From positions 1 through 64,000 of the forward strand of contig BLSF01000027.1 in the NCBI GenBank assembly GCA_012862575.1: a DNA stretch of 64,000 nt, given 5' to 3'. The notes below the pieces were generated by a model that made no database searches, had not been told where the DNA came from, and saw only the letters and a program-made list of their open reading frames with translations. Source of the stretch: Parietichytrium sp. I65-24A. Lineage: Eukaryota > Sar > Bigyra > Thraustochytrida > Thraustochytriidae. Of this stretch, positions 1-9,671 are shown one piece after another (positions within the stretch are counted from its first letter, which is position 1; every line of letters starts with the position of its first letter). The position numbers were made by a program, and so were the translations under genes.

Positions 1-2
1 GT

Positions 3-380
3 GCGGAAAACTTTACTGAGGAAGAAAAGGAGTGGCCGGTCTTGAAGCAAATGAGTTCGATGAATAGTTCGAGGTTTAAAACTATCCCAGTGAATGAGAT
101 TCACTGTAGCATTTTTTGTGCGTCCAAGTTTTTGGCGACACTGTTCATTTCACCTCGTGACTTTCGCCAACCCAGACTCTCGAAACGCACAAGAAACCTG
201 GACAACGAAAGGCTCAAAGAAGCAAACTTTGTTCCTTCACTTCTTCATGAAGCTTCTTCGTTCACTCGCTTCATCGCTTGCATTGGCTACACCAACTCAG
301 CTAGCGATACGGATAGCCGGCCCTACATTAAGCCTCACCAGCGTCTTTCGTATCAAGGCGTATGTACTAGGGCGGCTTAG
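3..380 (+). other. Open frame at window edge, possible 3' end of a gene
   Basis: Frame 3 is open from the window edge to a TAG at 378-380. The first residues (ENFTEEEKEWPVLKQ) look like protein, but from about residue 25 the composition resembles random translation of intergenic DNA. It could be the tail of a gene lying mostly to the left, perhaps with an unrecognised splice donor. No family is recognised. Confidence 0.15.
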
Positions 381-1299
381 AGATGTGGTAGTTGCTATTA
401 GGAGTGCGGGAGGACTGACGTAGAATGGGCACTAGCAGTGGGGTAGAGTGGGTGGTAGGATTGCTTTCGGGTTGGGGTAGAGTTAATCGTGCCAGGCTGG
501 TAATGACGGGTTGATGACGGTGGATGACGTCATTGTCGCTAGCCAAAGCTAATTACTGTTAAGTGGTGTTAGTAGTGCAATACATTATCGATAGCACTAT
601 GTGTACACTACCGTGGTGTACTACTGGATAGGCTATTATATGAAGTAGACTATCGATCTACTCTAGCAGCTAGTCGAAGTTTAGAATTTTCGTCCGAAGC
701 CTTCTATCAGTACCGAGTACCAACTCTATACAGTCAAAGTCTACTTTTTCGCCTATCTATTTCCCAATCATCGCCTTACCAAAAACCACATAAGCTCACT
801 ACTAGTTACCGACCGATCGGTCCTACTGCGGCGATGGAGTACTCCTATGTAAATCCGGGATCGTAGTCCCGCATAGGAAGGTCGTAGTAAAATCTCTTTT
901 TTTCCGATGTCGCGTACTGACAGAGTACCCTTGCCAACAGTGTGAGTCTGAGTGAGGCAAGTAGAGTCGTCTACACCATACTGTAAGGACGTACGCGCCG
1001 AACGCCAGTGGCCCAGCCAGTCCGCGCAGAGAGAGGACCGGAAGAAAGTAACGGCGAAACTCAGTGCGTTTCTTTCTGTCTATAATAAGTTGTGTTGGTT
1101 TGACGCAGGATAGAGAGGCGCTGGAGATCGCGGAGGACGCGGTGGTTGGGAGCTGCGACACTTGTATAGATTTAGGTAAAATCGATTAGCTGGACCGCGC
1201 GAAACAGAAGACAGGAGATAGGAGACAGAGCAGAGGTTCCCTACTTGGAGTTGGATCTTGTTTGGTGTGCAGGCTGCGAGATAGAGGAAGACGTGGTGG
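381..1299. other. Intergenic region upstream of the decapping cofactor
   Basis: I see no supportable gene here. The stretch is rich in short TAC/GTA/CTA words and contains a perfect 12-bp palindrome at 811-822. It probably holds the promoter of the gene starting at 1470. Confidence 0.5.
811..822. promoter_or_regulatory. Perfect 12-bp palindrome GACCGATCGGTC
   Basis: The 12 bases equal their own reverse complement, and an ACTAGT palindrome lies just before at 801-806. The position is about 650 bp upstream of the next start codon. A role as a protein-binding site is inference only. Confidence 0.3.
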
Positions 1300-1371
1300 T
1301 TGGAAATTGGAAATTGAAAATTGAAAATTGAAAATTGGAAATTGGAAATTGGAAATTTTGGAAATTGGAAA
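1300..1371. repeat. Heptanucleotide tandem repeat TTGGAAA/TTGAAAA
   Basis: Ten copies of a 7-bp unit: seven TTGGAAA and three TTGAAAA (1314-1334), with one 2-bp insertion at 1356-1357. The array ends about 100 bp before the start codon at 1470, so it probably lies in the promoter or 5' untranslated region. Confidence 0.9.
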
Positions 1372-1469
1372 TTGCCTTCCACACGTTTGATAGGGTTGGT
1401 TGTTGGCCAGTTTGGGATAGAGCTTGTTTCGGTGTTTTCGGTGTGAAGGGCTGAAAAGAGAGGGCGGGA

Positions 1470-2558
1470 ATGTCGGAGAAAAAGACGGAACGGCCTGGCT
1501 CCAGGAGAAGGTCCAACGCGAACAAGAAGACTCCGGCTTCAGAACGCAAAGAGAGTGGCTCGCAGCGAAAAGGCCGTCCTGGGGATGACGATCTTTCCAA
1601 GCTGAAGAGTAGGGTGGAAAAGCTCTTCCACGTGGCGCAGGTGTTTGTTCAGTATACGGAGCCGCCCTCGGATGCGACAGAAGAGCTGGAATATGTTCTA
1701 GAAAACCCGGATTCGATACCTTTTTCTGGAAGTGGGCCATATTCGAACGGGGTTGCTGAGCGAGTCCTTGCAACTCCAAAGGAGGAATTGACTGCCAAGG
1801 CTCGCATCAAGGCCGAGAGTCTGAACTGGGAAGACGACGAGTTGCTGCTCAAGTGGTTTGCCGGACGCGGGTTGGCAAGGGCAGTGAAAACGCTGCAAGG
1901 AATGAGCAACGCCGCGAAGAAATTGGAGAGGAAAATCGCGAGCCAGGCGGCTGCCCAGACCCCTGTGACACCTCAACAAACAAAGCGCGGCAGCCATCAA
2001 CAAGCTTCGGCCTCGAAAAATGCATTTGCTTGGTCCTCGTTTCAGAACTCGCCAGACCCGAAAGATCTCCCAATACCCTCATTCGCAACACCGTCGAAAC
2101 ATTCTTCATTGAGGCATTCAGAATCAGGCTTGAAGACGCCTGCATCGACTGCTTCTAATAACAAGTTCGGAATCCCTTCCCCACCCCCTCCACCACAGTC
2201 GGTTCGCTCGGCTGCGAAAGCAGCCCTCCAACAACAAACATCGAAGCGAGGTGAGTCAGGTGGTGCCAAAAAGAGCGACGTTCTTGTCAATGAGGGCACC
2301 CCGCCGAGACGAGAGCGAAGAAGGGGCGGCCCCTCTGCCACGCCTCCGGTTCCAAAGCCTGCGTGGAATACAGCCGAGAAGCCTCCAAGAACGCCGACCC
2401 AGATCAGCCCATCACCGATTCGCGGAGTGGCATCCGCGCCCCAATCCGTGTCTACACCAAACAAAGCAAGTATGTCCAAGGTCTCGACTGCCGATAATCT
2501 CAACTCGGATGCCACCAGTGCGTTGCGGCAGATTCTCGGCCTCAACACTGTGCAATGA
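1470..2558 (+). CDS. PNRC/EDC1-like mRNA-decapping cofactor candidate
   Basis: The protein has 362 residues in one exon with an ATG start. Residues 1-40 are basic and low-complexity. Residues 41-150 form a helical region of unknown family. From 160 on it is a disordered Ser/Pro/Thr-rich tail. Residues 186-205 read FAWSSFQNSP then DPKDLPIPSF, matching in spacing the PNRC/Edc1 short motif (aromatic, Phe, PxP, LPxP) by which PNRC2 and yeast Edc1/2 bind Dcp1 and activate Dcp2. The C-terminus (about 349-358) ends in a small leucine helix, ALRQILGL, placed like the C-terminal LKTLLKVQ of PNRC2. Many TP/SP sites in the tail suggest kinase control. The motif match is seen; a decapping role is inferred. 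A 7-bp repeat array precedes the gene. Alternatively it is an unrelated disordered protein carrying a chance motif. Confidence 0.7.
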   Translation: MSEKKTERPGSRRRSNANKKTPASERKESGSQRKGRPGDDDLSKLKSRVEKLFHVAQVFVQYTEPPSDATEELEYVLENPDSIPFSGSGPYSNGVAERVLATPKEELTAKARIKAESLNWEDDELLLKWFAGRGLARAVKTLQGMSNAAKKLERKIASQAAAQTPVTPQQTKRGSHQQASASKNAFAWSSFQNSPDPKDLPIPSFATPSKHSSLRHSESGLKTPASTASNNKFGIPSPPPPPQSVRSAAKAALQQQTSKRGESGGAKKSDVLVNEGTPPRRERRRGGPSATPPVPKPAWNTAEKPPRTPTQISPSPIRGVASAPQSVSTPNKASMSKVSTADNLNSDATSALRQILGLNTVQ

Positions 2559-2957
2559 GAGGGATCAGCAAGGCAATTCTGAACACTCTTGCTTGGTTCG
2601 TTCGCTCAGGTAGCGCGACGCTCGGCTCGATAAACCTCAGCTGGGTCAAAAACAAGTATGAGATGGGCAGGCACAACCGGTTTCGATTTCGCGAAAGCTT
2701 GTGTCTTGTGTTGCTCCTCTTCGCTGGCCCATCCTACAACTCGCGAGATGCTAAAAAAGGCACAGAGATGTTTTGCTAAAAAGGCAGGATAGTGAACCCA
2801 TCGCAGAGTCCGCTCGCAAGAAGCCTCAGCGTGGCGTGTTCAGCAAGCCATCCGAGCTCACGGGGAGTGGGATGAGTTGGTCAAACTTGCGATTCAATTT
2901 TGAAATTGTTGAATTCTTATTTACAAGTGAGAATACGAAAGCGTTTCACTAGCTCAA

Positions 2958-3620
2958 CTATTTTCGACAACCTTTCTTTTGTTTTCCAGTCGAGTATGCC
3001 GAAAATTTGCCTGACTTGTTCCGCGAACTACCCCCAGCTTGCTTGTTTGTCTTTACAGGCTTTGCGACCTCATCGGGTTCCTCAACGAGTTCCTCTACTC
3101 GACTATCTCGAGGTTGCGCAGTTTCCCCACTACCAAGGCCGGCCAGCTTTCCGAATGCTTTCTCGCCCAGTGCGAGTTTCTGATGTAAGAGGGTTCGAAT
3201 TGCTTTCACCTGCACCTGAACAAGTCGTTCGCGCTTCTTCATCGTCTGCAGGTGATTCCCCAAATATTGTTTATGCTCCGCTTTTTTGGTTTCAATCTTG
3301 CGCTTGGCTTGGGCCAGCTCAACTGATATTTGATTGATCTCCCCTGGGTCTTTTTCCGAGCGCCCTTGCGCGTTTGCCATATCATGCTCTAATTTGCTGT
3401 GAGCCTCCATGAGCTTGTCCTTCTCCTTCTGAATAGTTTTCCTGACCCGAGCGAGCTCCTCGCAAGCTTGAGCGTGCTTGGCGGCCAAGTTGCGCATTTT
3501 CTTCTTTTCCGCCGAGATCTTATCATTGATCGTTGCAAGCTCCACCCGTGCTACCTGCGGCGAAACCTTGCACGTGGCATGCTGGCTTGCCACCAAGCTC
3601 CAATCAACCTCTGCTGCCAT
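2958..3620 (-). CDS. Small coiled-coil protein, function unknown
   Basis: I take the ATG at 3620-3618, giving MAAEVDWSLV; the frame reaches further upstream only through a GTG inside a tandem repeat. The product is about 220 residues. A charged, heptad-like coiled coil runs from about 20 to 150 (repeated KKKMRNLAAKHAQ- and KLMEAHSKLEHD-type segments). A basic, Lys/Gly/Ser-rich C-terminus ends in GKQKKGCRK. No enzymatic motif or membrane segment is visible. The basic tail could bind nucleic acid or tubulin, which is only a guess. It is convergent with the decapping-cofactor candidate, with about 400 bp between stop codons. Confidence 0.6.
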   Translation of the reverse strand: MAAEVDWSLVASQHATCKVSPQVARVELATINDKISAEKKKMRNLAAKHAQACEELARVRKTIQKEKDKLMEAHSKLEHDMANAQGRSEKDPGEINQISVELAQAKRKIETKKAEHKQYLGNHLQTMKKRERLVQVQVKAIRTLLHQKLALGEKAFGKLAGLGSGETAQPRDSRVEELVEEPDEVAKPVKTNKQAGGSSRNKSGKFSAYSTGKQKKGCRK

Positions 3621-3663
3621 GTCTCCCTGCTGTTCCGTCGCGTCAGCAGTTAACACAGCACAC

Positions 3664-3754
3664 AACTCACAGTTCACAGTTTACAGTTCACAGTTCACCG
3701 TTTATAGTTCACAGTTCACAGTTTACAGTTTACAGTTCACAGTTCTCAGTTCAC
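3664..3754. repeat. Heptanucleotide tandem repeat AGTTCAC/AGTTTAC
   Basis: Thirteen 7-bp units in perfect register: mostly AGTTCAC, three AGTTTAC, and the variants AACTCAC, CGTTTAT and AGTTCTC. It lies 44 bp upstream of the start codon of the coiled-coil gene, so probably in its 5' untranslated region or promoter. Confidence 0.9.
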
Positions 3755-6700
3755 ACTGCAAAGGCGTCCTCGTGGCGGGGACACATAACGTTCACGCCGC
3801 AGTTCGGGGGAACATTCGTGAACGTCCTCTCTCGTTCCGCTCAGATTTCGCACAGGTTGCTCAGAGTGCAGAGAGAGAGCATGAGAGACAGAAGACAAAG
3901 TGAAATACATTGTTCAGAGGGTTCAGAGGTGTTCAGAGAGAAAGAGTACAAATAGTACCGTTGGAAGATGAGCGAATAATTCATTATTCGGAGAGCTCGA
4001 ACATTCGTGGGCAAGGAGCATTACCGTTGTTCCCACACGAAAAAATGAAATTCACAAATTCGACTCGCGTTCACAGCTCAAGTCGATTCCATCTTCATTC
4101 TTTCGAAGTGAACAAGTGAGGTACTGATGCTCGAGCAGAGATGGATTGGGCATCATCTCGTACCGTTTTTACAGCCAACGAGATTGCCCCAAGCTCTTTG
4201 AGTTCGGAAGAATTAGAAGAGCCGGCCCTTGAGGCCTTGAGCAGCCCTGGAACTGTTTCCCTGTTTCCAGAGACACCTGAAAGCTGCTGTTCACGAGATC
4301 GATCAGATCGATCGTGGAGAGGTGAAAACGGATACTTTCTTTCAGAATTCAGCTTTTGTAAGTCCTTGTGGTGATGATTTCCAAAGGTGCGGGTGCGGGT
4401 GCGTAGTCAGGTAATGGTCTGTCCCAGTCGAACGAGCGGCTCTCACTATTAAATTTGAGCTCTGCGGGCAGAGCCAAAACTCGAGATGGGATAGGTAAAC
4501 TTCGGCGAGGACACATGTACATTGCCCGTTTCTACGTTTCTCATATCTCCGCCTCCGTCGTCCAAAATGATCAGAAAAGAACTTGCACCTTGCTGTTCAA
4601 ATCGTGATAACATCTTCACTCATGGAACTGAACTCCTGACAAGGCTTTCACAGCGCCACTTCTCAGCAGGTGTCATGAAGTCCTTCTACAAACAATCAAA
4701 TAACCCAAGCCAAAGCTGGTGGTGCGAGCACACCTGAATCGCAAGGAGAAGAGAGAACAGAAACGCTATTCCCCAAAATTCCCTGCCTGAGTGAGTATTT
4801 GTTATTTGCCAAAGGCAGACTGAGAGGACCCATCCCAACGCTCCTCTCCTTGCCATCCGCTCCAGGCGGAGTGTCCAATCGCATCGTTCGCCGCATGCAT
4901 ATTGAAGATCTGTTCGTCTAAGCCGACATGGATTAAAACGAACCCGTCCAAAGTCTCTTGGCCATGCCAGGACCTTTGCTTCTCACCATTATCTTTTCTT
5001 TTTTTTGGATGGTTTGAAATTTTGTTTAAAAATTTATCTTTTTTGCACTCACTTTCGTTTGCACGCTCTTCTCTCCCGCCGTCTCTCTCTCTGTGTGTGC
5101 GTCTTCCAACTTTCGGTCAACTGGAGACTGATAAGAGAGCATCGCCTGCGTTGACCCTGACCACGGGTCCGAGTCGTCTTGCAACTCAACGGCTCCATAG
5201 GTGGCATCGCAGCAAGAGCCGCGAGAGACGGAGGCGAGAACGTGGGTGTTCGAAATAAAGAGTATCAGAAATGAAGGAACGGAAGAAGCCCAAGACCAGC
5301 AGCTGTCGACTGTCGACGTCCAAGCCTGTCTTACTCTTGTTCTCATTCACATTTCACAGCCGCTTGAAAGTCACCTCACCTCACCTCGCAATGCATCGCA
5401 TCGCATCGCATCGCATTGCATTGCATTGCATTGCACATGTGCGTTGAGCGAAAAGTGCCTCCAAGACTTAGTTGGAGCTTTCAAATTAAGAATCAGAGCC
5501 AAGCGAGAGCCCCACGCCAACGCCAGCAGATGCATGGCATGCAGTCAGTTGCCCTGCCGCAAATTTTTCAACTTGTAAACTTTGAAAATCTAAATTCTAA
5601 ATTTTCTAAATTCTAAACTTCCCTAGCAATCACTTGCGCGGCCACGAAGCTCTGACTCGGATGGATGCTATTGGCCGCACTCTGCTCTCCGCTCTCTACA
5701 CACATCTCTACACTCCTCTGCGCATGGCGTTCTTGCTTTCCAACGCACATTTCCCTTTCCTCTTCTCCACTATCGCAGGCCTGCGTGTACCACCTTTCAA
5801 GTCGACGAAAGAGAGAGAGAGAGGGGGAGAGAGGATAAAGGAAATGAGATGAAAGAAAGTTAAGAAAAGAGGAAGGTTTCATAGAGGAAGAGGGAGAGCC
5901 AACCGATCGCCAGTGGCATTGTTCGAAAGTTGCCAAAGGTTGCCAAAGGTTGCCAAGTGCCGCAGTGCAGTCAATACATTTCCAAGTTCAACTTTGCCTG
6001 CCGGCGGCAATGCTTTTCGTAACGGAACGACTGCAACCGAGAGGGAGACGAGACGGCTCCGTAGCATTTCGTCTACCGCTTTCTACGCACGAAATAGCTT
6101 GCATGCACGTTGTGCTCCGGAGGCGGCAAAGAATGGAGGACACCTTACGCGCGGGTAGCCCGACGAGGTAGCAAGGGTACTGGTAACTTGCCTCTCTCTC
6201 TCTGACAGGGAGAGAGCAGTTGTTTGTTTGTTGGTTTGGTTTGGTTTGGTTTGGTCGTTTTGCAGCGCAGGCACTTTCGGAGCAGTGACCTGACCTAAAA
6301 GCATCTTCGCGCAAGTGCACATTCGACGTTGAGCTGTTCGAGGAAATAGAGAACGAACGAAAAGCGGAAAAGCGGGAAAGCGAAGCGCCAGGACGAAGGA
6401 GCGGTATTTTGTAGAGCAGCGTTGACGCGAAGTTGTGGCTGAGCGGTCACGAGGAGGAGAGAGACTTGGACGCTTTGAGGCTTTGACGCTTTCGAACGAG
6501 AGAGACTGTTTGTTGCTCTTTTTGCTTGCTTTGCGACGAACGAGCTGCCGTGTGTCGCTGGTGCGGTGTTTTGGAGGTACCTGCGCTCTTTGGTTTTCTT
6601 GTCGAAAACGACGAACCGCCGAGGGATACCGTGAACGCCTGACTGTTTCCCTGCCTGCTCTGTCGCGCCTTGCCGAGACGCTCTGCAAACGCATTTTTCA

Positions 6701-6908
6701 TTCGATCCGAGCTCTGTGATACTATTCGCGACCTTTGTGAGTCCTTTCCAAGGTTTGGGAATCACTTTGGCCACCCTTGCTCTCTCTTCGACGCACTCGA
6801 AACACAATCTTGTCACTAGCTCCTGATATTCCTCTCGGCATCCTTTCGCGACCCGTTCCAGCTCTCTAGACGGCCAGAGATTCCATGCTTCCTTGATGGA
6901 ACAAATTC
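3755..6908. other. Gene-poor stretch between coiled-coil gene and cyclase
   Basis: About 3.1 kb without a convincing gene. The best candidate is a short open frame from ATG 4141 that meets a good splice donor (GTAAGT) at 4358, encoding an acidic Ser-rich 72-residue peptide. I could not find a following exon. The rest has scattered low-complexity tracts: pentamers at 5393, GA-rich DNA near 5810-5880, a GTTTG/GGTTT run near 6221-6256, and a thrice-repeated GTTGCCAA word at 5928-5957. The last kilobase is probably promoter and leader of the cyclase. Confidence 0.45.
5393..5432. repeat. Pentanucleotide repeat GCATC x4 then GCATT x4
   Basis: Eight 5-bp units in register. The first four are GCATC and the last four GCATT, as if two successive expansions had occurred. 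No gene overlaps it. Confidence 0.9.
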
Positions 6909-9671
6909 ATGGAAAATAGACCGCACGAGACTGAAAAAATCGAAACGGAAAACCTTGGGGCTAGTGATAAACAGTGGGCTGTAAGAATAGCAGAGCAAGC
7001 AGGACCAAAACACACGAGAAGCTTTAAGGGGGGCGCGGACGACAGGCTCTACAGCAGCGCTCGGACTCAAAGTTCGAAGATCCATCCATTGAGACAAGCT
7101 TCACTAATCTGGGCTGCTCCAGAAGTGCCTAGGGCGGACACATCACCCATGATGACGGCGAAGGTCGCCCCATCTCCGGGGTTGTCTGAGGCATCGGGCA
7201 AAAACAACAATGATAGCTCGAATCTCTTAGTCATGCAGCACCAGCCCAGCATGGGGAAAGTGCAGACGGATATTCCGGATGGTATGTCAAGGAAGTTTGT
7301 CTCTCAGAGACATGAAATGAATGAGGAGCACCCTTACCTGTACATCATTTATCTGATGATGGAGGGAAAGCGTTGGAACATTGTCATCATGGCGGTGACG
7401 CTCTTTGCACTTTTCGCGGATGATTTTAGGGCTGCAGCAATCCCAATGTCGGCAGACACTGTCATGGATGCCTTTTCGCTCATTGCGATGGTGCTTTTCG
7501 TTTGTGAGCTCGTGGTGTTCACCATTGTCAAGCCGGGCTACTACAAAAGCTTCTACTTTTACCTCGATATACTGGCGACAGTGACCATGATCTCCGACAT
7601 CGGTTTCATCTGGAAACCAATCCTAGAGCTGCTCCTCTTCTCTTCAAATGACACCAGCGACGCTTTCAGTGCTCTGAGGGCCTCAAGAGTGGGGACCAAA
7701 TCCAGCCGTATTGTGAGAATCGTGAGGCTGATTCGCTTGGTCCGGGTCGTCAAGCTGTACAAAGCAAGCAAAAATGACGAGGACGACCGATACCAGGATT
7801 CGGAGAACCCGTCCATGGTTGGCAAGAAGTTGTCCGACAAGACCATGCAGCGTGTGATTGTCATCGTCCTTAGCATGCTCATTTTTGTCCAGTTCTTCGA
7901 CTACAACATGTATGCAAATAAACCGACGAGAGGCACGACGGCGCTTTATATGCTTCATCGCCAACTTTACTCAAGTGCTACGGGTTGCGATAATTTCAAC
8001 AACTTGTCCTCTTGTCCAGATCTGGAGAAAGTGCTGAACGATGAGGTCAAGTTTGAGATCCAGGATTTTGTAAGGGCTCACGAGTATCAAAAAGTGGTTT
8101 ACATGAGCTTCATGAACGGAAGCACAGAGGTAAACGACATCATTCGAGGCCATGCGAAAGATACGGTATTTTACTATGAGGACGACACGACATCCGATAC
8201 TAGCGCGCAGGGTTACAAGCCAAAGACGGATCTGCGCGAGAGCTATGACGCCGTCTCCGAGGACTTCCGAGATACAGAGATAGACACCGCCGAGGTGAGC
8301 TACTGTTACAACGCAGAGAATGAGTACCTCGACTTTACAAATAAAACCTGCCACTCCGTCGTCATCTTCGACATTAGCACTTCTGTGCGCTGGGCAGCGG
8401 CTCTGAATATCTTTCAAACCGTTTTTGTCATGATCGTTCTCACAGGTGGAAGTCTTATGATCTCCAGCGATGCGGAGCGGCTTGTGATTCGGCCCATCGA
8501 AAAGATGGTCATGGCTGTCAAGCAACTTGCGGAGAACCCGATGGGCAACACCACTATTAATGATGTGCCAAGCGGGGACACTGGAGAGGACGATGAAACG
8601 GTTCTACTTCAGCGGACCATTGCAAAGATTGGGCAGCTCTTGCAGATCGGGTTCGGAGAAGCAGGAGCCGAAGTCATTGCGACAAACATGGCAAACAACA
8701 GCGGAATCGAGCCGATGTGCGATGGTGTCAAAATGGAAGCCGTGTTTGGGTTTTGCGACATTCGGAATTTTACGGACACCACCGAGTGCTTGCAGGAGAA
8801 GGTGATGGTTTACGTAAATCGCGTGGGAGCCATTGTGCATGAAGCGACGCATACCTGGTTTGGAGCGGCCAACAAGAATATTGGGGACGCCTTCCTCTTG
8901 GTATGGAAGCTTAAGAACTCCAAGAAATTAGCAATGCAGCAGAGCTCTGCCTGCAACAACATGGCTGATAATGCATTTGTTGCGTTCATCAGAGCCATGG
9001 TAGACTTGAAAAGAGAAAACGGTCCCGGTGGCTGTTTGCACGAGTACAAGGATCATCCGGCCATCCGCAAGAGGTTTGGGGAAAACAACTTCGAGATTAA
9101 GCTCGGCATGGGGCTACACATTGGTTGGGCGATTGAAGGGACTATTGGCAGCAAGTACAAAATTGACGCTTCCTACCTCTCGCCTAATGTAAACATGGCA
9201 TCGCGGTTGGAAGCTGCCACCAAGCAGTTCCGCACCCCTCTTCTTCTGTCCGAAGACTTCTTCATAAACCTTTCATCCAGCGCGAGGTCAAAGTGCAGGC
9301 TTATTGACCGCGTGGCAGTGAAGGGAAGTATTCAACCTCTTGGCCTATACACCTGTGACATCTTCAACTACCCCGAGTTCTTCGGTGAGCCAACCTATGC
9401 AGAAGATGGGGCACGGCTTCCGTTTGACTTTGAGGGTCCAGAGATGTCAGAGTTGCATCGTGGAATGCCAGAGGGTTTTCTGCCGCTCTTTGACAAAGCT
9501 GTGCAGATGTATCTTAAAGGAGACTGGAGCGGAGCCAAGGCAGGGCTCCAGGAAGTATTGAAGATTCGGCCGGAGGATGGTCCTTCGGTATCTTTGCTTG
9601 AAGTGATGGAAGCGAGAGATTTTACTGCACCAGCTGACTGGGAAGGCTTCCGTCAGCTCACGGAGAAATAG
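6909..9671 (+). CDS. Membrane class III adenylate/guanylate cyclase with voltage-sensor-like domain
   Basis: The protein has 920 residues in one exon. Residues 1-150 are a disordered cytosolic leader. Residues 155-285 hold four hydrophobic segments; the fourth (about 267-285) has Arg/Lys at roughly every third position (RIVRIVRLIRLVR), as in a voltage-sensor S4 helix. A helix at about 314-331, a 160-residue presumably external loop with possible N-glycosylation sites (NLS, NKT) and a helix at about 495-518 follow. A short HAMP-like stretch leads to the catalytic domain at about 605-800. Metal-binding aspartates are D617 (FCDIRNF) and D660 (NIGDAFL). KIDASYLSP (751-759) and NVNMASR (760-766) supply the base-selecting Asp and the catalytic Asn/Arg. 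Lys/Asp favours ATP, so cAMP is the likelier product. The C-terminus resembles a TPR pair. No pore loop or ligand is recognised. Confidence 0.88.
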   Translation: MENRPHETEKIETENLGASDKQWAVRIAEQAGPKHTRSFKGGADDRLYSSARTQSSKIHPLRQASLIWAAPEVPRADTSPMMTAKVAPSPGLSEASGKNNNDSSNLLVMQHQPSMGKVQTDIPDGMSRKFVSQRHEMNEEHPYLYIIYLMMEGKRWNIVIMAVTLFALFADDFRAAAIPMSADTVMDAFSLIAMVLFVCELVVFTIVKPGYYKSFYFYLDILATVTMISDIGFIWKPILELLLFSSNDTSDAFSALRASRVGTKSSRIVRIVRLIRLVRVVKLYKASKNDEDDRYQDSENPSMVGKKLSDKTMQRVIVIVLSMLIFVQFFDYNMYANKPTRGTTALYMLHRQLYSSATGCDNFNNLSSCPDLEKVLNDEVKFEIQDFVRAHEYQKVVYMSFMNGSTEVNDIIRGHAKDTVFYYEDDTTSDTSAQGYKPKTDLRESYDAVSEDFRDTEIDTAEVSYCYNAENEYLDFTNKTCHSVVIFDISTSVRWAAALNIFQTVFVMIVLTGGSLMISSDAERLVIRPIEKMVMAVKQLAENPMGNTTINDVPSGDTGEDDETVLLQRTIAKIGQLLQIGFGEAGAEVIATNMANNSGIEPMCDGVKMEAVFGFCDIRNFTDTTECLQEKVMVYVNRVGAIVHEATHTWFGAANKNIGDAFLLVWKLKNSKKLAMQQSSACNNMADNAFVAFIRAMVDLKRENGPGGCLHEYKDHPAIRKRFGENNFEIKLGMGLHIGWAIEGTIGSKYKIDASYLSPNVNMASRLEAATKQFRTPLLLSEDFFINLSSSARSKCRLIDRVAVKGSIQPLGLYTCDIFNYPEFFGEPTYAEDGARLPFDFEGPEMSELHRGMPEGFLPLFDKAVQMYLKGDWSGAKAGLQEVLKIRPEDGPSVSLLEVMEARDFTAPADWEGFRQLTEK

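Noticed and set aside
1080-1779. Minus-strand frames rich in FQFPISNFQ
   Set aside because: They are translations of the TTGGAAA array and shadows of the decapping-cofactor gene.
3621-3677. N-terminal extension of the coiled-coil protein into the heptamer array
   Set aside because: The frame begins at GTG inside the repeat; the first ATG is at 3620.
5879-6816. Several overlapping frames of 100-200 codons upstream of the cyclase
   Set aside because: Arg/Ser-rich, mutually overlapping on both strands, mostly without ATG, and with no recognisable domain; probably promoter and leader DNA.
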